DNA of 64,000 bases from Bacteroidota bacterium (lineage in GTDB: Bacteria; Bacteroidota; Bacteroidia; AKYH767-A; 2013-40CM-41-45): NCBI GenBank assembly GCA_026391945.1, contig JAPLDA010000009.1:1-64000 (forward strand). The letters run 5' to 3'. Of this stretch, positions 13,101 through 21,201 are shown piece by piece. A model generated the notes under the pieces. That model was not told the origin of the DNA. It saw nothing but the letters and a program-made list of their open reading frames with translations, and ran no database searches. Position numbers and translations under genes: made by a program. Each line of letters starts with the position of its first letter. Position 1 is the stretch's first letter.

Positions 13101-13185
13101 CGTTTACCGGGAACGTTGCCTGAGAACGACATTCCGTTGAAATAAAAATTCCGAATCCGGTTAGTATGAATAAACAGTTCTTCAT
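10141..13185 (-). CDS. Large secreted protein with two amidohydrolase-like halves
   Basis: This protein has 1,014 residues and an N-terminal signal-like segment (MKNCLFILTGFGIFIS). The first half (about residues 30-430) is a degenerate amidohydrolase: where HxH is expected it reads YIYPSFIDLFSDYG. It still has the ALKALTLTPSELL and GSLRKGMMANFII segments that end such domains. A linker of about 130 residues follows. The second half (about 570-990) has HSH near residue 627 (GIIDEHSHIAV), later histidines in ITCHSYEQS and FTHILEGYK, and an aspartate in SFNSDDPE, so it keeps a plausible metal centre. It probably hydrolyses a cyclic amide or peptide-like substrate outside the cytoplasm, but the substrate is unknown. 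It is cotranscribed with the 429-residue protein downstream. Confidence 0.8.
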   Translation of the reverse strand: MKNCLFILTGFGIFISTECRSQATFPVNGTTDPRHITYAFIHSKIVVDYKTSMDSATFIVRDGIIVDEGKNLATPPGAVVYDLKGKYIYPSFIDLFSDYGLPEIKKPQPGDGSPQFNSATKGAYNWNQAIRSEYDAFKNFSVDQKKSEELRKLGFGAVNIINKDGIARGTSALVTLGEGKENDVVIRDRCAANYSFDKGTSMQDYPESLMGAIALLRQTYYDAQWYSNGGYKKEFNISLDAWNATQSLPQIFDAGDKQNEFRADKIGDEFSKKFIIKGAGDEYQRISEIKAMNDALIVPLNFPEAYDLSDPYDAINISLSQMKHWELAPTNPSSIEKAQIDFALTTSDLKDKNNFWKNLRKAIDYGLSEQAALKALTLTPSELLRSSDVVGSLRKGMMANFIITSKNIFDKENVILDNWVKGVRYKINEYEMKDIRGTYSLEVKNHAALKLKVTGDISTPEMKLFEDTIPVNVSYTRQGTLITLQYELKKKETKGTYRLSGYVNEDNPVAWYGNALVPGGEWVNWQAKLDSVFIPVTKKDTSKKEIPDLGAVTYPMMAYGWKEIPKAKTVLIKNATVWTNEADGILANADVLISEGKIKQVGKNLSSPGAEVIDGTGKHLTSGIIDEHSHIAVTDGVNEGTESASAEVRIADVIDADDIQIYRQLAGGVTSSHILHGSANAIGGQTQLIKERWGFSPEKLKFDADGMAWPGFIKFALGENVKQANWGDKQVYRFPQTRMGVEQVYNDFFTRAREYENEWKKFNAPDSKIKNKDVPPRKNLKLDALVEILNSKRFITCHSYEQSEINMLMHVADSFGFKINTFTHILEGYKVADKMKSHGVRGASSFSDWWAYKYEVYEAIPYNGAIMHDMGLTVSFNSDDPEMARRLNQEAAKAVKYGGVSEEEAWKFVTLNPAKILRVDQRVGSVKAGKDADLVLWNENPLSIYAKPLQTYVDGIRFYDVDADQQLRDENRKERARLIQKMADAKNKGEGTQKPAMKAQVIHHCDEDEYLLMK

Positions 13186-13349
13186 GTTATTTTTTTTAGA
13201 GAGACGAATGTAAAGATTCTTTGAGAATAATACTGTTAATCATACTTTAACGACAATAAAATCCTTGGTATCGGAGCCGGGAAAAGCTGAATCGATCCGG
13301 ATGAAAAGGGTGGAAAGATTTCTTTACTTTTACCGCCAAAACAAACGCT

Positions 13350-13982
13350 ATGAATTCTACTTTCCTTTTAACAACACATCTTGTTGTAGTCAACCTTTTC
13401 CTGCTTATTTACCTGGTAAAAACAATCCTGTTGTTCAGCAGCACACCGGCATTGGACAGGTTTACCAAAATCATTCGTGTACCCGAAATGATCATCAGCA
13501 CCTTGTTCCTGGTTACGGGAATATGGCTTTATGCCATCCTCGGTGCTATTAAGTTCTTTCAAATCATCAAACTCGTTCTGGTCGTTGTTGTGATTCCGCT
13601 TGCCATCGTTGGTTTCAAAAAGAAAAATAAAATGCTCGCTTTGCTGTCATTTGTTTTGCTGGTCGGAATTTACGGTCTTGCAGAAATGTCGAAAGGCAAG
13701 CCCTATCTTGCAAAAAATGTAGTGATGTCGGGCAATGCGGATGCATCGCAGCAAACGGGGATGAAAACATTTCTCGCCAATTGTGCCATGTGTCATGGCG
13801 TTGATGGAAAGAAAAAATACAGGGATGCAACGGATTTGTCGTTGTCGGTCATGAACCCGGCTGTGATACCTCCATTGGTAAATGTAGGAAGCAAGGGAAA
13901 AATGCCGGCATTCAAAAATTATTTAAGTGAGGAAGAAATTGCTGCCGTTGCATCCTATGTGGTAACATTGAGAGGTAAATAA
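13350..13982 (+). CDS. Membrane protein with C-terminal c-type cytochrome domain
   Basis: The protein has 210 residues. The first about 115 form four hydrophobic helices (SirB-like arrangement), beginning TTHLVVVNLFLLIYLVKTI. After a short linker comes a class I cytochrome c domain with the haem-binding CAMCH (ANCAMCHGVDG) and a methionine in GKMPAFKNYLSEEEI as likely sixth ligand. The haem domain should face the periplasm. It is followed 18 bp later by a DUF1761 gene. The role is inferred to be electron transfer; the partner is unknown. It is divergent from the amidohydrolase operon, with a 164-bp gap. Confidence 0.8.
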   Translation: MNSTFLLTTHLVVVNLFLLIYLVKTILLFSSTPALDRFTKIIRVPEMIISTLFLVTGIWLYAILGAIKFFQIIKLVLVVVVIPLAIVGFKKKNKMLALLSFVLLVGIYGLAEMSKGKPYLAKNVVMSGNADASQQTGMKTFLANCAMCHGVDGKKKYRDATDLSLSVMNPAVIPPLVNVGSKGKMPAFKNYLSEEEIAAVASYVVTLRGK

Positions 13983-14000
13983 TTTTGACAGGCATCAGGA

Positions 14001-14420
14001 ATGAGAATCAATTACATCCACATTTTAATCGCTTCCATCGGTGGACTGGCAGCCGTATTCGCCTGGTATCTGCCGGCTGTATTCGGAAACCGGTGGACAA
14101 AATTAATCAAGGAGTATGGCCATCTGAAAGATGAAGACCTGGTGCAGAACAAAGGACGAACGTTCATCCTGGGCATCATCATCTGTTACATGAATGCCCT
14201 GGTGCTGAATGTCGTTTTGAAAGTATCCTTTGTGTTTTTGAAAATAAATGTCGTCAATGCCATGATGGTGTCGGTGTTGATATGGATTGGTTACGGACTT
14301 ACCTTCAGCGTATGGCCTGTGATTTTCGCCCGCCAGAAACCCGCATTGTGGTTGTTAAGCAATGGGGCATTCCTGCTCATGCAACTAACCATGGCATCCA
14401 TACTTGTTTTGTTATATTAA
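14001..14420 (+). CDS. DUF1761 family membrane protein
   Basis: The protein has 139 residues and four predicted membrane helices. The FAWYLPAVFGNRW segment after helix 1 and the following ILGIIICYMNALVLN helix match the DUF1761 family as I know it. The function of the family is unknown. The start is the ATG after a CAGG-like ribosome site. It lies between the cytochrome protein and hflX on the same strand and could share their transcript. Confidence 0.75.
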   Translation: MRINYIHILIASIGGLAAVFAWYLPAVFGNRWTKLIKEYGHLKDEDLVQNKGRTFILGIIICYMNALVLNVVLKVSFVFLKINVVNAMMVSVLIWIGYGLTFSVWPVIFARQKPALWLLSNGAFLLMQLTMASILVLLY

Positions 14421-14484
14421 GGCATCATGCTTTCACAGGATCCTGTCATCAATTTTTAATTTCATCACCCGGAAAATTTTCACC

Positions 14485-15693
14485 GTGCAACATATTCCTT
14501 CAGTAACAAAAAATAAAAAAGAAACCTGTGTTCTCGTTGGACTGGTCTTTAAAGAACAGGACGAATTCCAGGTGAAGGAGTATCTTGATGAACTGGCTTT
14601 TCTTGCTGAGACGGCAGGCGCCGTCACCCAAAAAAGATACACGCAGAAACTGGAATCACCGGATGCAAGAACGTTTATCGGCAGCGGCAAACTCAATGAA
14701 ATCAAATTGTATATAAAGGAAAATGGAATTGACATAGCCATTTTTGATGACGAACTAAGCGGGTCCCAGATCAGGAATATAGAAGAAGTACTGGCGTGCC
14801 GCGTGCTGGACAGGAACAACCTGATTCTCGACATTTTTGCAAAGCGCGCCCGGACAGCCCAGTCAAAAGCACAGGTAGAACTTGCGCAATACCAATACCT
14901 GCTTCCTCGCCTTACCAGGATGTGGACTCACCTCGAAAAACAACGCGGAGGAATCGGGTTAAGAGGGCCGGGTGAAAGTGAGATCGAAACCGACAGGCGC
15001 GCTATCCGGGTGAAGTTGGCTAAGCTGAAAGAGCAACTGAAGAAAATAGAAAAGCAAAGCATCACACAACGCAAGCAGCGCGGTGAGATGATTCGCGTGG
15101 CGTTGGTGGGATATACCAATGTCGGGAAATCAACGTTGATGAATTTGCTCAGCAAGAGTGACGTGTTTGCCGAGAATAAACTATTCGCCACACTGGATAC
15201 AACCGTCAGGAAAATTGTTTATGACAACATCCCTTTTCTGTTGTCGGACACTGTCGGCTTTATCCGTAAACTTCCCCACGACCTGGTCGAATCTTTCAAG
15301 TCGACATTGGATGAAGTACGCGAAGCCGATATCCTGGTTCACGTGGTGGACATATCACATCCGAATTTTGAAGAACAGCTTCATGTGGTACAGGAAACAC
15401 TGATGGAACTGAAAGCCGCTGACAAGCCGACCTTGCTGGTGTTTAATAAAATGGATGCGTATCATTATGTGCAGAAGGAAGAAGATGACCTGTCACCGGA
15501 AAAAAAAGAAAACATGTCGCTGGAAGATCTGAAGAAGTCGTGGATTTCGAAAATGAATGAAGCCTGCGTGTTTATTTCCGCGACAAAAAAAATAAACGTC
15601 GGGGAACTTCGCGAACAACTGATCAGCATGGTGAAAGAACTTCATACCAGGCGTTATCCGAATTATGTTTCAGGGAGTCATGGTGGGGAATAA
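14485..15693 (+). CDS. hflX: GTPase HflX, ribosome-associated
   Basis: This is a ribosome-binding GTPase that rescues or splits stalled ribosomes. The N-terminal HflX domain contains the glycine-rich GPGESEIETDRR element. The G domain has G1 (GYTNVGKST), G3 (DTVGF) and G4 (NKMD). An open frame reaches back to 14404, but that would overlap the DUF1761 gene and add an unlikely hydrophobic leader. I prefer the GTG at 14485 (VQHIPSVTKN), giving 402 residues, normal for the family. A terminator follows. Confidence 0.93.
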   Translation: MQHIPSVTKNKKETCVLVGLVFKEQDEFQVKEYLDELAFLAETAGAVTQKRYTQKLESPDARTFIGSGKLNEIKLYIKENGIDIAIFDDELSGSQIRNIEEVLACRVLDRNNLILDIFAKRARTAQSKAQVELAQYQYLLPRLTRMWTHLEKQRGGIGLRGPGESEIETDRRAIRVKLAKLKEQLKKIEKQSITQRKQRGEMIRVALVGYTNVGKSTLMNLLSKSDVFAENKLFATLDTTVRKIVYDNIPFLLSDTVGFIRKLPHDLVESFKSTLDEVREADILVHVVDISHPNFEEQLHVVQETLMELKAADKPTLLVFNKMDAYHYVQKEEDDLSPEKKENMSLEDLKKSWISKMNEACVFISATKKINVGELREQLISMVKELHTRRYPNYVSGSHGGE

Positions 15694-15695
15694 AA

Positions 15696-15726
15696 AAACC
15701 CTCATCTGTGATGAAGGTTTTTTTCG
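15696..15726. terminator. Terminator between hflX and the convergent T9SS gene
   Basis: AACCCTCATC and GATGAAGGTT form a stem with one mismatch around a TGT loop. It is flanked by an A run on the left and a T run on the right, so it can work in both directions. Confidence 0.8.
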
Positions 15727-15743
15727 TTGATTGAATTTGCCGT

Positions 15744-16634
15744 TTATTTGCTGATGGAGAATTTTCCTGAACCCAGCGTGTTCCCGTTTTCATCTGCAAG
15801 CCGGTAAAAATAATTTCCACTGACCAGGAAGGAAACGTCGAATTTTTCATTCAACGATTTCATTTCAAAAGAAGAAACCTTCCGGCCATTCAGATCAGAT
15901 ATTTCAAAACGGGTCCGGATATTTTTTTGAAGATCAACCGATACGTTCAGTTCATTTTGTGCCGGATTCGGAAACGTGTTGAGTGAATTCACCACACCCG
16001 GAATTTCATGGATACCTACGAACCCGGAAAAAGCAAGATCATCAATCAGCAGGGTAGTTCCCAAATGAGCAGATCCCATGGCACTTGAAAAAATACTGAT
16101 CAGCACGCTGTCGGGCGTGTTGATGGAAGAATAATTCATGTTCACATCGAAAGGAGTATAAGCTGAAGTTGCTGCAGAGGTTCCGAAAATTCCGCTGCCG
16201 ATCACATCCCTGGTGGCACCATTTCTTTTGTACATGGTAACGGAAATGGTGCATGAATCACCGGATACCGGCGCATACTTGTACCATCCGCTCAGTTTGG
16301 CATGCCGTACAGTATCCGGTGATCCGCCGATGATCTGGAATGTTGTTGTATTGATGACTCCGTTGGAAGCGGCACCGGGTATGTTAGTGAAAACAAAAAA
16401 GAACGGAGTGAGTTTTAGTGCATACAATCCGCCATGCATATCCGTTGTTTCTTTGGTAGCACTGGGTGTTCCCACGGACATGGACAAACTGTCGGTGGTC
16501 TTCCATGCATCCGGCATTTCATACAACCCGAATCCTGTCCACGATTCAAAACCTCCGTTGGGAACAGGAGCCTGGGCTTTGATGATCATTGAAAAACTCA
16601 TTAACAAAAATGTAGTGCAACATATTTTTTTCAT
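15744..16634 (-). CDS. Secreted protein with T9SS type A sorting domain
   Basis: The open frame reaches 16727, but the ATG at 16634 starts a proper signal peptide (MKKICCTTFLLMSFSMIIKA), giving 296 residues. The middle resembles a carbohydrate-binding or PCMD-like beta-sandwich (VPNGGFESWTGFGLYEMPDAW). The end (TFPNPAQNELNVSVDLQ ... SGNYFYRLADENGN) is a T9SS sorting domain, so the protein should cross the outer membrane by the Por system. Specific function is unknown. It stands alone between two terminators. Confidence 0.8.
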   Translation of the reverse strand: MKKICCTTFLLMSFSMIIKAQAPVPNGGFESWTGFGLYEMPDAWKTTDSLSMSVGTPSATKETTDMHGGLYALKLTPFFFVFTNIPGAASNGVINTTTFQIIGGSPDTVRHAKLSGWYKYAPVSGDSCTISVTMYKRNGATRDVIGSGIFGTSAATSAYTPFDVNMNYSSINTPDSVLISIFSSAMGSAHLGTTLLIDDLAFSGFVGIHEIPGVVNSLNTFPNPAQNELNVSVDLQKNIRTRFEISDLNGRKVSSFEMKSLNEKFDVSFLVSGNYFYRLADENGNTLGSGKFSISK

Positions 16635-16692
16635 GACGATGATTGATTGGTGTGAGTTTTCAAATGTAAATAAAATAAGATGAAGAGAAGAT

Positions 16693-16723
16693 AAAAAAAG
16701 CACTCCGGAATTCCGGGGTGCTT
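16693..16723 (-). terminator. Rho-independent terminator after the transglycosylase gene
   Basis: On the minus strand a strong stem (AGCACCCCGG / CCGGAGTGCT with AATT loop) is followed by seven T residues. It lies 23 bp past the stop at 16746. Confidence 0.85.
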
Positions 16724-16745
16724 TCAAACAAAGAGTAAAAATATC

Positions 16746-18410
16746 TTAACCTCCGATCATCACCTTCAACCGGGTGCCCGGTACCAGGTCATTGGAGTGA
16801 AGTTGGTTGATGGCTTTGAGTTCTTCCACGGTAACGCCTTCATAACGTTTTGCAATATTCCAGAGGGTATCTCCGGGTTGAACAATGTGATACACAAATT
16901 TCACAGTCGCTGGTTCGGTACCGTTGCCGGCTGTTTTCGGGTCACAGTTGTTTTTATTTTCTTCTGTGATCACAGAGTCGGAATGGCCGGAGGCTTTATC
17001 GGCAATCAAACTGCTGTCGGCTTTTTTAACCGGGGAAATGGAACCCGTTGTCTTGTTTAATGTTGTGTTCAACGGCAGGGAATTTTTAACCGATGCACGG
17101 GTTTCATTTTTTTGTTTACCGGTTACGAAAACGAGCAGCTTCTGACCCGAATGCAACCTGGTTGTCCGGAGTTTATTCCATCGTTTCAGATCCTGTGTGG
17201 AACAACTGTAACGGTTTGCGATGGAAGCGAGATGTTCGCCCCGTTTCACGGTATGATATTTCTTCACCACTTTTCCTGCATACAGCACCGGGTCAACCGG
17301 TGAACCATCGTCCTGGGTAGTCATCGTTTCCATGTCAGGTTCCGATGGTTTGAAAATGCTTTCCAGGTTCGCGAGGTAGGTGTTGATTTTATTGGAAGGC
17401 AAACGAAGGATGTACGATTCATCACCATCAGGAATAATTCCCTTTTTATAAACCGGGTTCAGGTAACTCAATAATTCAACAGGAAGTCCGGTTGCATCGG
17501 CAATTTCGCGCAGGGAAACTTTCTGGTCCACCATCACGGTGTCGGCTTCAAAATAACTGATCACAGGCGGAACAGCCGTAAGGTTATGTTCCAATGGATA
17601 ATTCATCAGGTAGGTAACCGCGATGAAAGCCGGAACATAGCCCCTCGTTTCTCTTGGCAGGTACGGACTGATTTCCCAGAAAGTGGTTTTGCCTCCTGAC
17701 CTGGCGATTGCCTTGTTCACATTTCCTGCTCCGCAATTGTAAGCAGCGATAACAAGCAGCCAGTCGTGGTAGATATCATACATGTTTTTAAAATACTCAC
17801 AGGCGGCATAGGTTGCTTTTACAGGATCGCGGCGTTCGTCGATGAAAGAATTTATTTTCAGGTTATACAGTTTCCCGGTGGTAAGCATGAACTGCCACAG
17901 GCCGGTTGCACCGGCTCTTGATACGGCTGTAGGATTCAGCGCCGACTCCACAATAGAAAGATATTTAAACTCAAGAGGTAATCCCTGTTGATCCAGAATC
18001 TGTTCGTACAATGGAAAGTACAGGTTTGCGAGGCCCATCACCCGTTCCGTGAGTGCTCTTTTTTTCAGCGCATACATGTCGATGTATTCCCTTACCTGCG
18101 AATTGAAAGCCAGCGGAATGGGTGTCTGAATTTTTTGAATTCTCTTTTTGTAAATATCGTCGGCATAAGTCGGTACTTCGTAGGGTTGAAAATTATTGTT
18201 CTGTTGATTTCCGGCAGAAGAAAAATTCAAGCGTTGTATGTAATTCATGCTTACAAGGCTGTCGAGCATCGCTGCAATGGGATCGTAATTGGCAGGAACG
18301 ATTGCCTGTGCTTCTTCATTCCCTGTTCCTGCCAGGACGTTTCCTGAAAACAAACACATCATCGCAAGGAGCCATGATGTGAGTTTTATCAATCTAAACA
18401 ATTTTTTCAT
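16746..18410 (-). CDS. mltD: Membrane-bound lytic transglycosylase MltD-like with two LysM domains
   Basis: This is a periplasmic peptidoglycan-cleaving enzyme. I place the start at the ATG at 18410 (MKKLFRLIKLTSWLLAMMCL, a signal peptide) rather than 18431. The SLT domain (about residues 95-290) has the catalytic glutamate in ESALNPTAVSRAGATGLWQF and the downstream AAYNCGAGNVNKAI and YVPAFIAVTYLMNY elements. Two LysM modules follow: YHTVKRGEHLASIANRY near residue 390 and YHIVQPGDTLWNIAKRY near the C-terminus. They are separated by a low-complexity Ser/Thr/Lys linker. Single-gene unit with its own terminator. Confidence 0.92.
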   Translation of the reverse strand: MKKLFRLIKLTSWLLAMMCLFSGNVLAGTGNEEAQAIVPANYDPIAAMLDSLVSMNYIQRLNFSSAGNQQNNNFQPYEVPTYADDIYKKRIQKIQTPIPLAFNSQVREYIDMYALKKRALTERVMGLANLYFPLYEQILDQQGLPLEFKYLSIVESALNPTAVSRAGATGLWQFMLTTGKLYNLKINSFIDERRDPVKATYAACEYFKNMYDIYHDWLLVIAAYNCGAGNVNKAIARSGGKTTFWEISPYLPRETRGYVPAFIAVTYLMNYPLEHNLTAVPPVISYFEADTVMVDQKVSLREIADATGLPVELLSYLNPVYKKGIIPDGDESYILRLPSNKINTYLANLESIFKPSEPDMETMTTQDDGSPVDPVLYAGKVVKKYHTVKRGEHLASIANRYSCSTQDLKRWNKLRTTRLHSGQKLLVFVTGKQKNETRASVKNSLPLNTTLNKTTGSISPVKKADSSLIADKASGHSDSVITEENKNNCDPKTAGNGTEPATVKFVYHIVQPGDTLWNIAKRYEGVTVEELKAINQLHSNDLVPGTRLKVMIGG

Positions 18411-18952
18411 TTCAATTCCGGTATTAATCAAATGCCTACATAAGAAGATACGTTTTCACGAAGGACAAAAATAGAATTTTTGTCGATTGGTTCTTAATAT
18501 AACGATGAAGTGCCTGTGAAGTTAAACTAATGCTTTGAATTTCTTACAAATACGCTCATCCCGGAAGGCAATTCAGTCGCGGTTTTCCAGCTTTCCGATT
18601 CAATAATACGATTCGTTTCTGTAGCGATTCTGTGTACGGATGTTTTGGTATAATGACTTTGTCGTTTGGAATACGCCTTGATTTCATTGGCAAAATCACA
18701 TGACCGGCCGCGGAAGCCGCTCCATTTGCCCAATGGCATCCGTCATTCATAGCCTTGATTGATCGTTTTGCCGAAATAGTTGGGCTTTGGAGCCCACGCG
18801 GCTTATTATTGTACTGTCTATAACCTACCGGCGCATTGCTGAAAAGCCACTATCAGCAGGATTAAGCGCACCACACACCACACTACTTTAATGGATCATG
18901 CCATGGAAGGCAATTGTGTCTTCATGGAAAACAAATGTCAAAATCAGGCAGT
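18411..18952. other. Gene-poor interval with one short minus-strand frame
   Basis: Between mltD and the small plus-strand genes there is no convincing conserved gene. The stretch holds a short frame (18527-18739, listed separately) and a hairpin-like TGGGCT-TTGG-AGCCCA near 18780. It also has higher local GC around 18700 than the flanking DNA. It may be a remnant of an inserted element. Confidence 0.5.
18527..18739 (-). CDS. Possible small protein or gene remnant, 70 residues
   Basis: The frame reads like protein (EIKAYSKRQSHYTKTSVHRI, then RIIESESWKTATELPSG) and not like a random shadow: no gene lies opposite and residue use is balanced. No signal peptide, membrane helix or recognisable domain. 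It could be the tail of a decayed mobile-element gene. I do not assign a function. Confidence 0.3.
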   Translation of the reverse strand: MPLGKWSGFRGRSCDFANEIKAYSKRQSHYTKTSVHRIATETNRIIESESWKTATELPSGMSVFVRNSKH

Positions 18953-19249
18953 ATGGAAACAGCTTTGTTAAAATATTCACTGGCGGATGTGATCAGGAAA
19001 CTGAAAGAGATGCTGGTAAAAAAAGGATTTCTCATCGAGGCAATTGATGAACAAAAAAAAGAACTGATGGTTTACCGGAACGGGAACTGGTATCGTCAGC
19101 CTAAACACATCCTGTTCGAATTATCAAGTATTGATAACGGCCTGACCCGTATTGATATCACCGCCTCCATTGATGGAAAAAAAAGAGGCCGTGAAGCCGA
19201 AGAAGTGATAGAAGAAAAAATGGCTTCTATTATTTATACAAATTTATAA
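18953..19249 (+). CDS. Hypothetical protein, 98 residues
   Basis: This is a small soluble alpha/beta protein with a helix (SLADVIRKLKEMLVKKGFLI) followed by three predicted strands (KELMVYRNGNWYR, HILFELSSID, GLTRIDITASID). The frame is open back to a TTG at 18914. The ATG at 18953 has an AGG at a good distance and is my choice. It ends 9 bp before the next small gene, so the two probably form an operon. Not recognised. Confidence 0.55.
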   Translation: METALLKYSLADVIRKLKEMLVKKGFLIEAIDEQKKELMVYRNGNWYRQPKHILFELSSIDNGLTRIDITASIDGKKRGREAEEVIEEKMASIIYTNL

Positions 19250-19258
19250 AACCAAGAG

Positions 19259-19525
19259 ATGAGATTCGAAGAACTTGTTCCCCATTTGAATAAAATCGCC
19301 ACGCTGTACCTGAGAAACAACAAGCGCAAGGTTGGGTGGTTGTTTGTGGATTCCAGCGACTCGGTTTCTGCTGAGCCTCTCAGGGATGTTTATTTTGTGT
19401 GCGTGCAGAAAGGCAGGAAACTGACGGAAGCCCTGGAAAATCACGATGTCGAGGCATTGTCACAATCCCAGAATCACGAAAAAATTCCGCTGGAGGAAAT
19501 CATCCGGGTGCGCTCTACGAAATAA
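19259..19525 (+). CDS. Hypothetical protein, 88 residues
   Basis: A small soluble protein (MRFEELVPHLNKIATLYLRN). It contains a strand-like VGWLFVDSS and ends in basic residues. It resembles short Bacteroidetes-restricted unknowns. It is convergent with tatA and separated from it by only 3 bp. No function assigned. Confidence 0.6.
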   Translation: MRFEELVPHLNKIATLYLRNNKRKVGWLFVDSSDSVSAEPLRDVYFVCVQKGRKLTEALENHDVEALSQSQNHEKIPLEEIIRVRSTK

Positions 19526-19528
19526 CAA

Positions 19529-19714
19529 TTACTTTTTTTCTTCGTCCTTTTTTTCTTCCACGCCATCTTTGGCATCTTTGAATTCTTTGATGCCTTTTCC
19601 CAAACCACGCATCAGCTCAGGAATTTTTCTTCCGCCAAACATCAAAAGAACAAGAATGGCAATAATAAGCACTTCCTGTCCGCCAAGAATGCCAAGTAGA
19701 ATACTGATCGTCAT
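19529..19714 (-). CDS. tatA: Twin-arginine translocase subunit TatA/TatE
   Basis: The protein has 61 residues. It has an N-terminal membrane helix (EVLIIAILVLLMFGGRKIPE) with the FGxxKxPE hinge, then an amphipathic helix (LMRGLGKGIKEFKDA) and a charged tail rich in Lys/Glu/Asp. These are diagnostic of the pore-forming TatA/E component exporting folded proteins such as cofactor-containing enzymes. TatC is not in the window. It lies downstream of the EnvC-like gene. Confidence 0.92.
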   Translation of the reverse strand: MTISILLGILGGQEVLIIAILVLLMFGGRKIPELMRGLGKGIKEFKDAKDGVEEKKDEEKK

Positions 19715-19785
19715 GTTGTCTTGTTTATTCAGTCTTTCGAAGACTTACAGGGGCAAATATAAGAAATAGTTTACGAACCGGATTT

Positions 19786-21063
19786 TTATCTCCTCGCCAT
19801 GATCCAGTTTTCGGGATCCATCTTATTGCTTCCTTTCCAGATTTCGAGGTGAACCTCTGTTTTGCCATCGTCCTCGTCCGTTTGCACCAGCCCGAGTGTT
19901 TGCTTGGTGGTTACCCGGTCGCCGGCTTTCACTGAGACATCCCTGAGGTTTGAGTAAAGAGTGAAATATTCTCCATGCTGAACCAGGACGGCATACTTGT
20001 CTACTACCATAATCACCCGAACTACTTTGCCGTCGAAAATGGCTCTTGCCTTTGCTCCTTTCTGTGAGTTGATGTCAACGCCGTTGTTGTTCACCACCAC
20101 ATCTTTCCACACCGGGTGATAATGTCTTCCGAATGTGCTGGTAATAAAACCCTGGTCAACAGGCCATGGGAGTTTTCCTTTGTTGCTTGCAAAATCATTG
20201 CTCAGCTTCAATGCTTCCGGCGTGGAGGTTAACGCTGCTGCTGATGTGATGGTCTCCGGTTTTTTGCTGACGCTTGCCGTGAGGGTGGAAGAGGACTTTT
20301 TTCTTGCCGCCAGTTTGGCCGATTCAATTTCTTTCCGGATGATGTCTTCAATGGCGCGGTTTAATTTCTCTTCCTGTTTTTGTTTTTCTTTCAGATCGGC
20401 ACGGAGTTTTTTCTCACGTGATGCCAGGTTGTTCAACGCTGAAACCTGTTCCTTTTTTTCCTGGTCAAGGTTCTTCTTCTCTTTTTCCTGGCTGGTGAGC
20501 AAATGTGATTTCTCCGTGCGTACGCCAAGCAGGTCATTTTTTCTGACGGCAAGGGAGTCCTGCGTTTGTTCGATGAGGTTGCGTTGCTGAATGCGGTAAG
20601 CGCTGAGTTGCTGAAGGTATTTCAGCCGCTTGTATGCCTGGTTGAAATCCCGGGCGGAGAAAATAAAGGACAACTTCGAATAGGCCGCCTGATTTTTATA
20701 GGCAAAGTAAAGCATGCCGGCATATTGCTTTTTCAATTCAGTCATCCGGGTCTCCAGGGAATCAATGTGCCGGTTGATTCCGCCGATTGAATTATCTAGC
20801 CCGCCGATTTCATCGTTGATCGTATTGATCAGTTCACTCCGGTAAGATATTTTTTTATTCAGCGTGATGAGCTGGCTCAGGGATGTTGATTTATTTTTTT
20901 TGGTCTGGCTGAGCAGTTGGTTGGTGTATTCAATATCCTTCCGCAACTGTTCCTTTTTCTTTTCAAGATCTTTTTTGTTTTGTGAAAAGACCACCGGTGA
21001 AATGAAAAGAAAAGAGAGGAGGATGGCAATGCGACTGAAAAATAGAACGAACCGGTTTGTCAT
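19786..21063 (-). CDS. EnvC-like M23 family protein, murein hydrolase activator
   Basis: The protein has 425 residues. A signal peptide (about residues 5-27) is followed by a long coiled coil (about 30-255, many Lys/Glu/Gln and Ala heptads), then an M23/LytM domain (about 300-425) starting at LPWPVDQGFITSTFGRHYHP. The usual Zn ligands are only partly present: the domain has VNNNGVDINS where active enzymes have HxGxD. As in E. coli EnvC it is therefore probably a non-catalytic activator of an amidase during cell division. Confidence 0.88.
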   Translation of the reverse strand: MTNRFVLFFSRIAILLSFLFISPVVFSQNKKDLEKKKEQLRKDIEYTNQLLSQTKKNKSTSLSQLITLNKKISYRSELINTINDEIGGLDNSIGGINRHIDSLETRMTELKKQYAGMLYFAYKNQAAYSKLSFIFSARDFNQAYKRLKYLQQLSAYRIQQRNLIEQTQDSLAVRKNDLLGVRTEKSHLLTSQEKEKKNLDQEKKEQVSALNNLASREKKLRADLKEKQKQEEKLNRAIEDIIRKEIESAKLAARKKSSSTLTASVSKKPETITSAAALTSTPEALKLSNDFASNKGKLPWPVDQGFITSTFGRHYHPVWKDVVVNNNGVDINSQKGAKARAIFDGKVVRVIMVVDKYAVLVQHGEYFTLYSNLRDVSVKAGDRVTTKQTLGLVQTDEDDGKTEVHLEIWKGSNKMDPENWIMARR

Positions 21064-21201
21064 GGTATAAAGAAACGATGAGGGCCTGCTTTTATTGACT
21101 GGTAAAATTCAGAACAAAGGGTTCTGTTCAGCCTTCCGGCATGATAAGTTTTTAACAGGAATTCCGTGATAATGTTTCGGTTCAGGCTGACTGGTGACGG
21201 A

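Noticed and set aside
18730..18790. GTTGGGC with an upstream GCCCAAT, like integron attC ends
   Set aside because: The two elements differ at one base, lack the other attC boxes, and no integrase is present.
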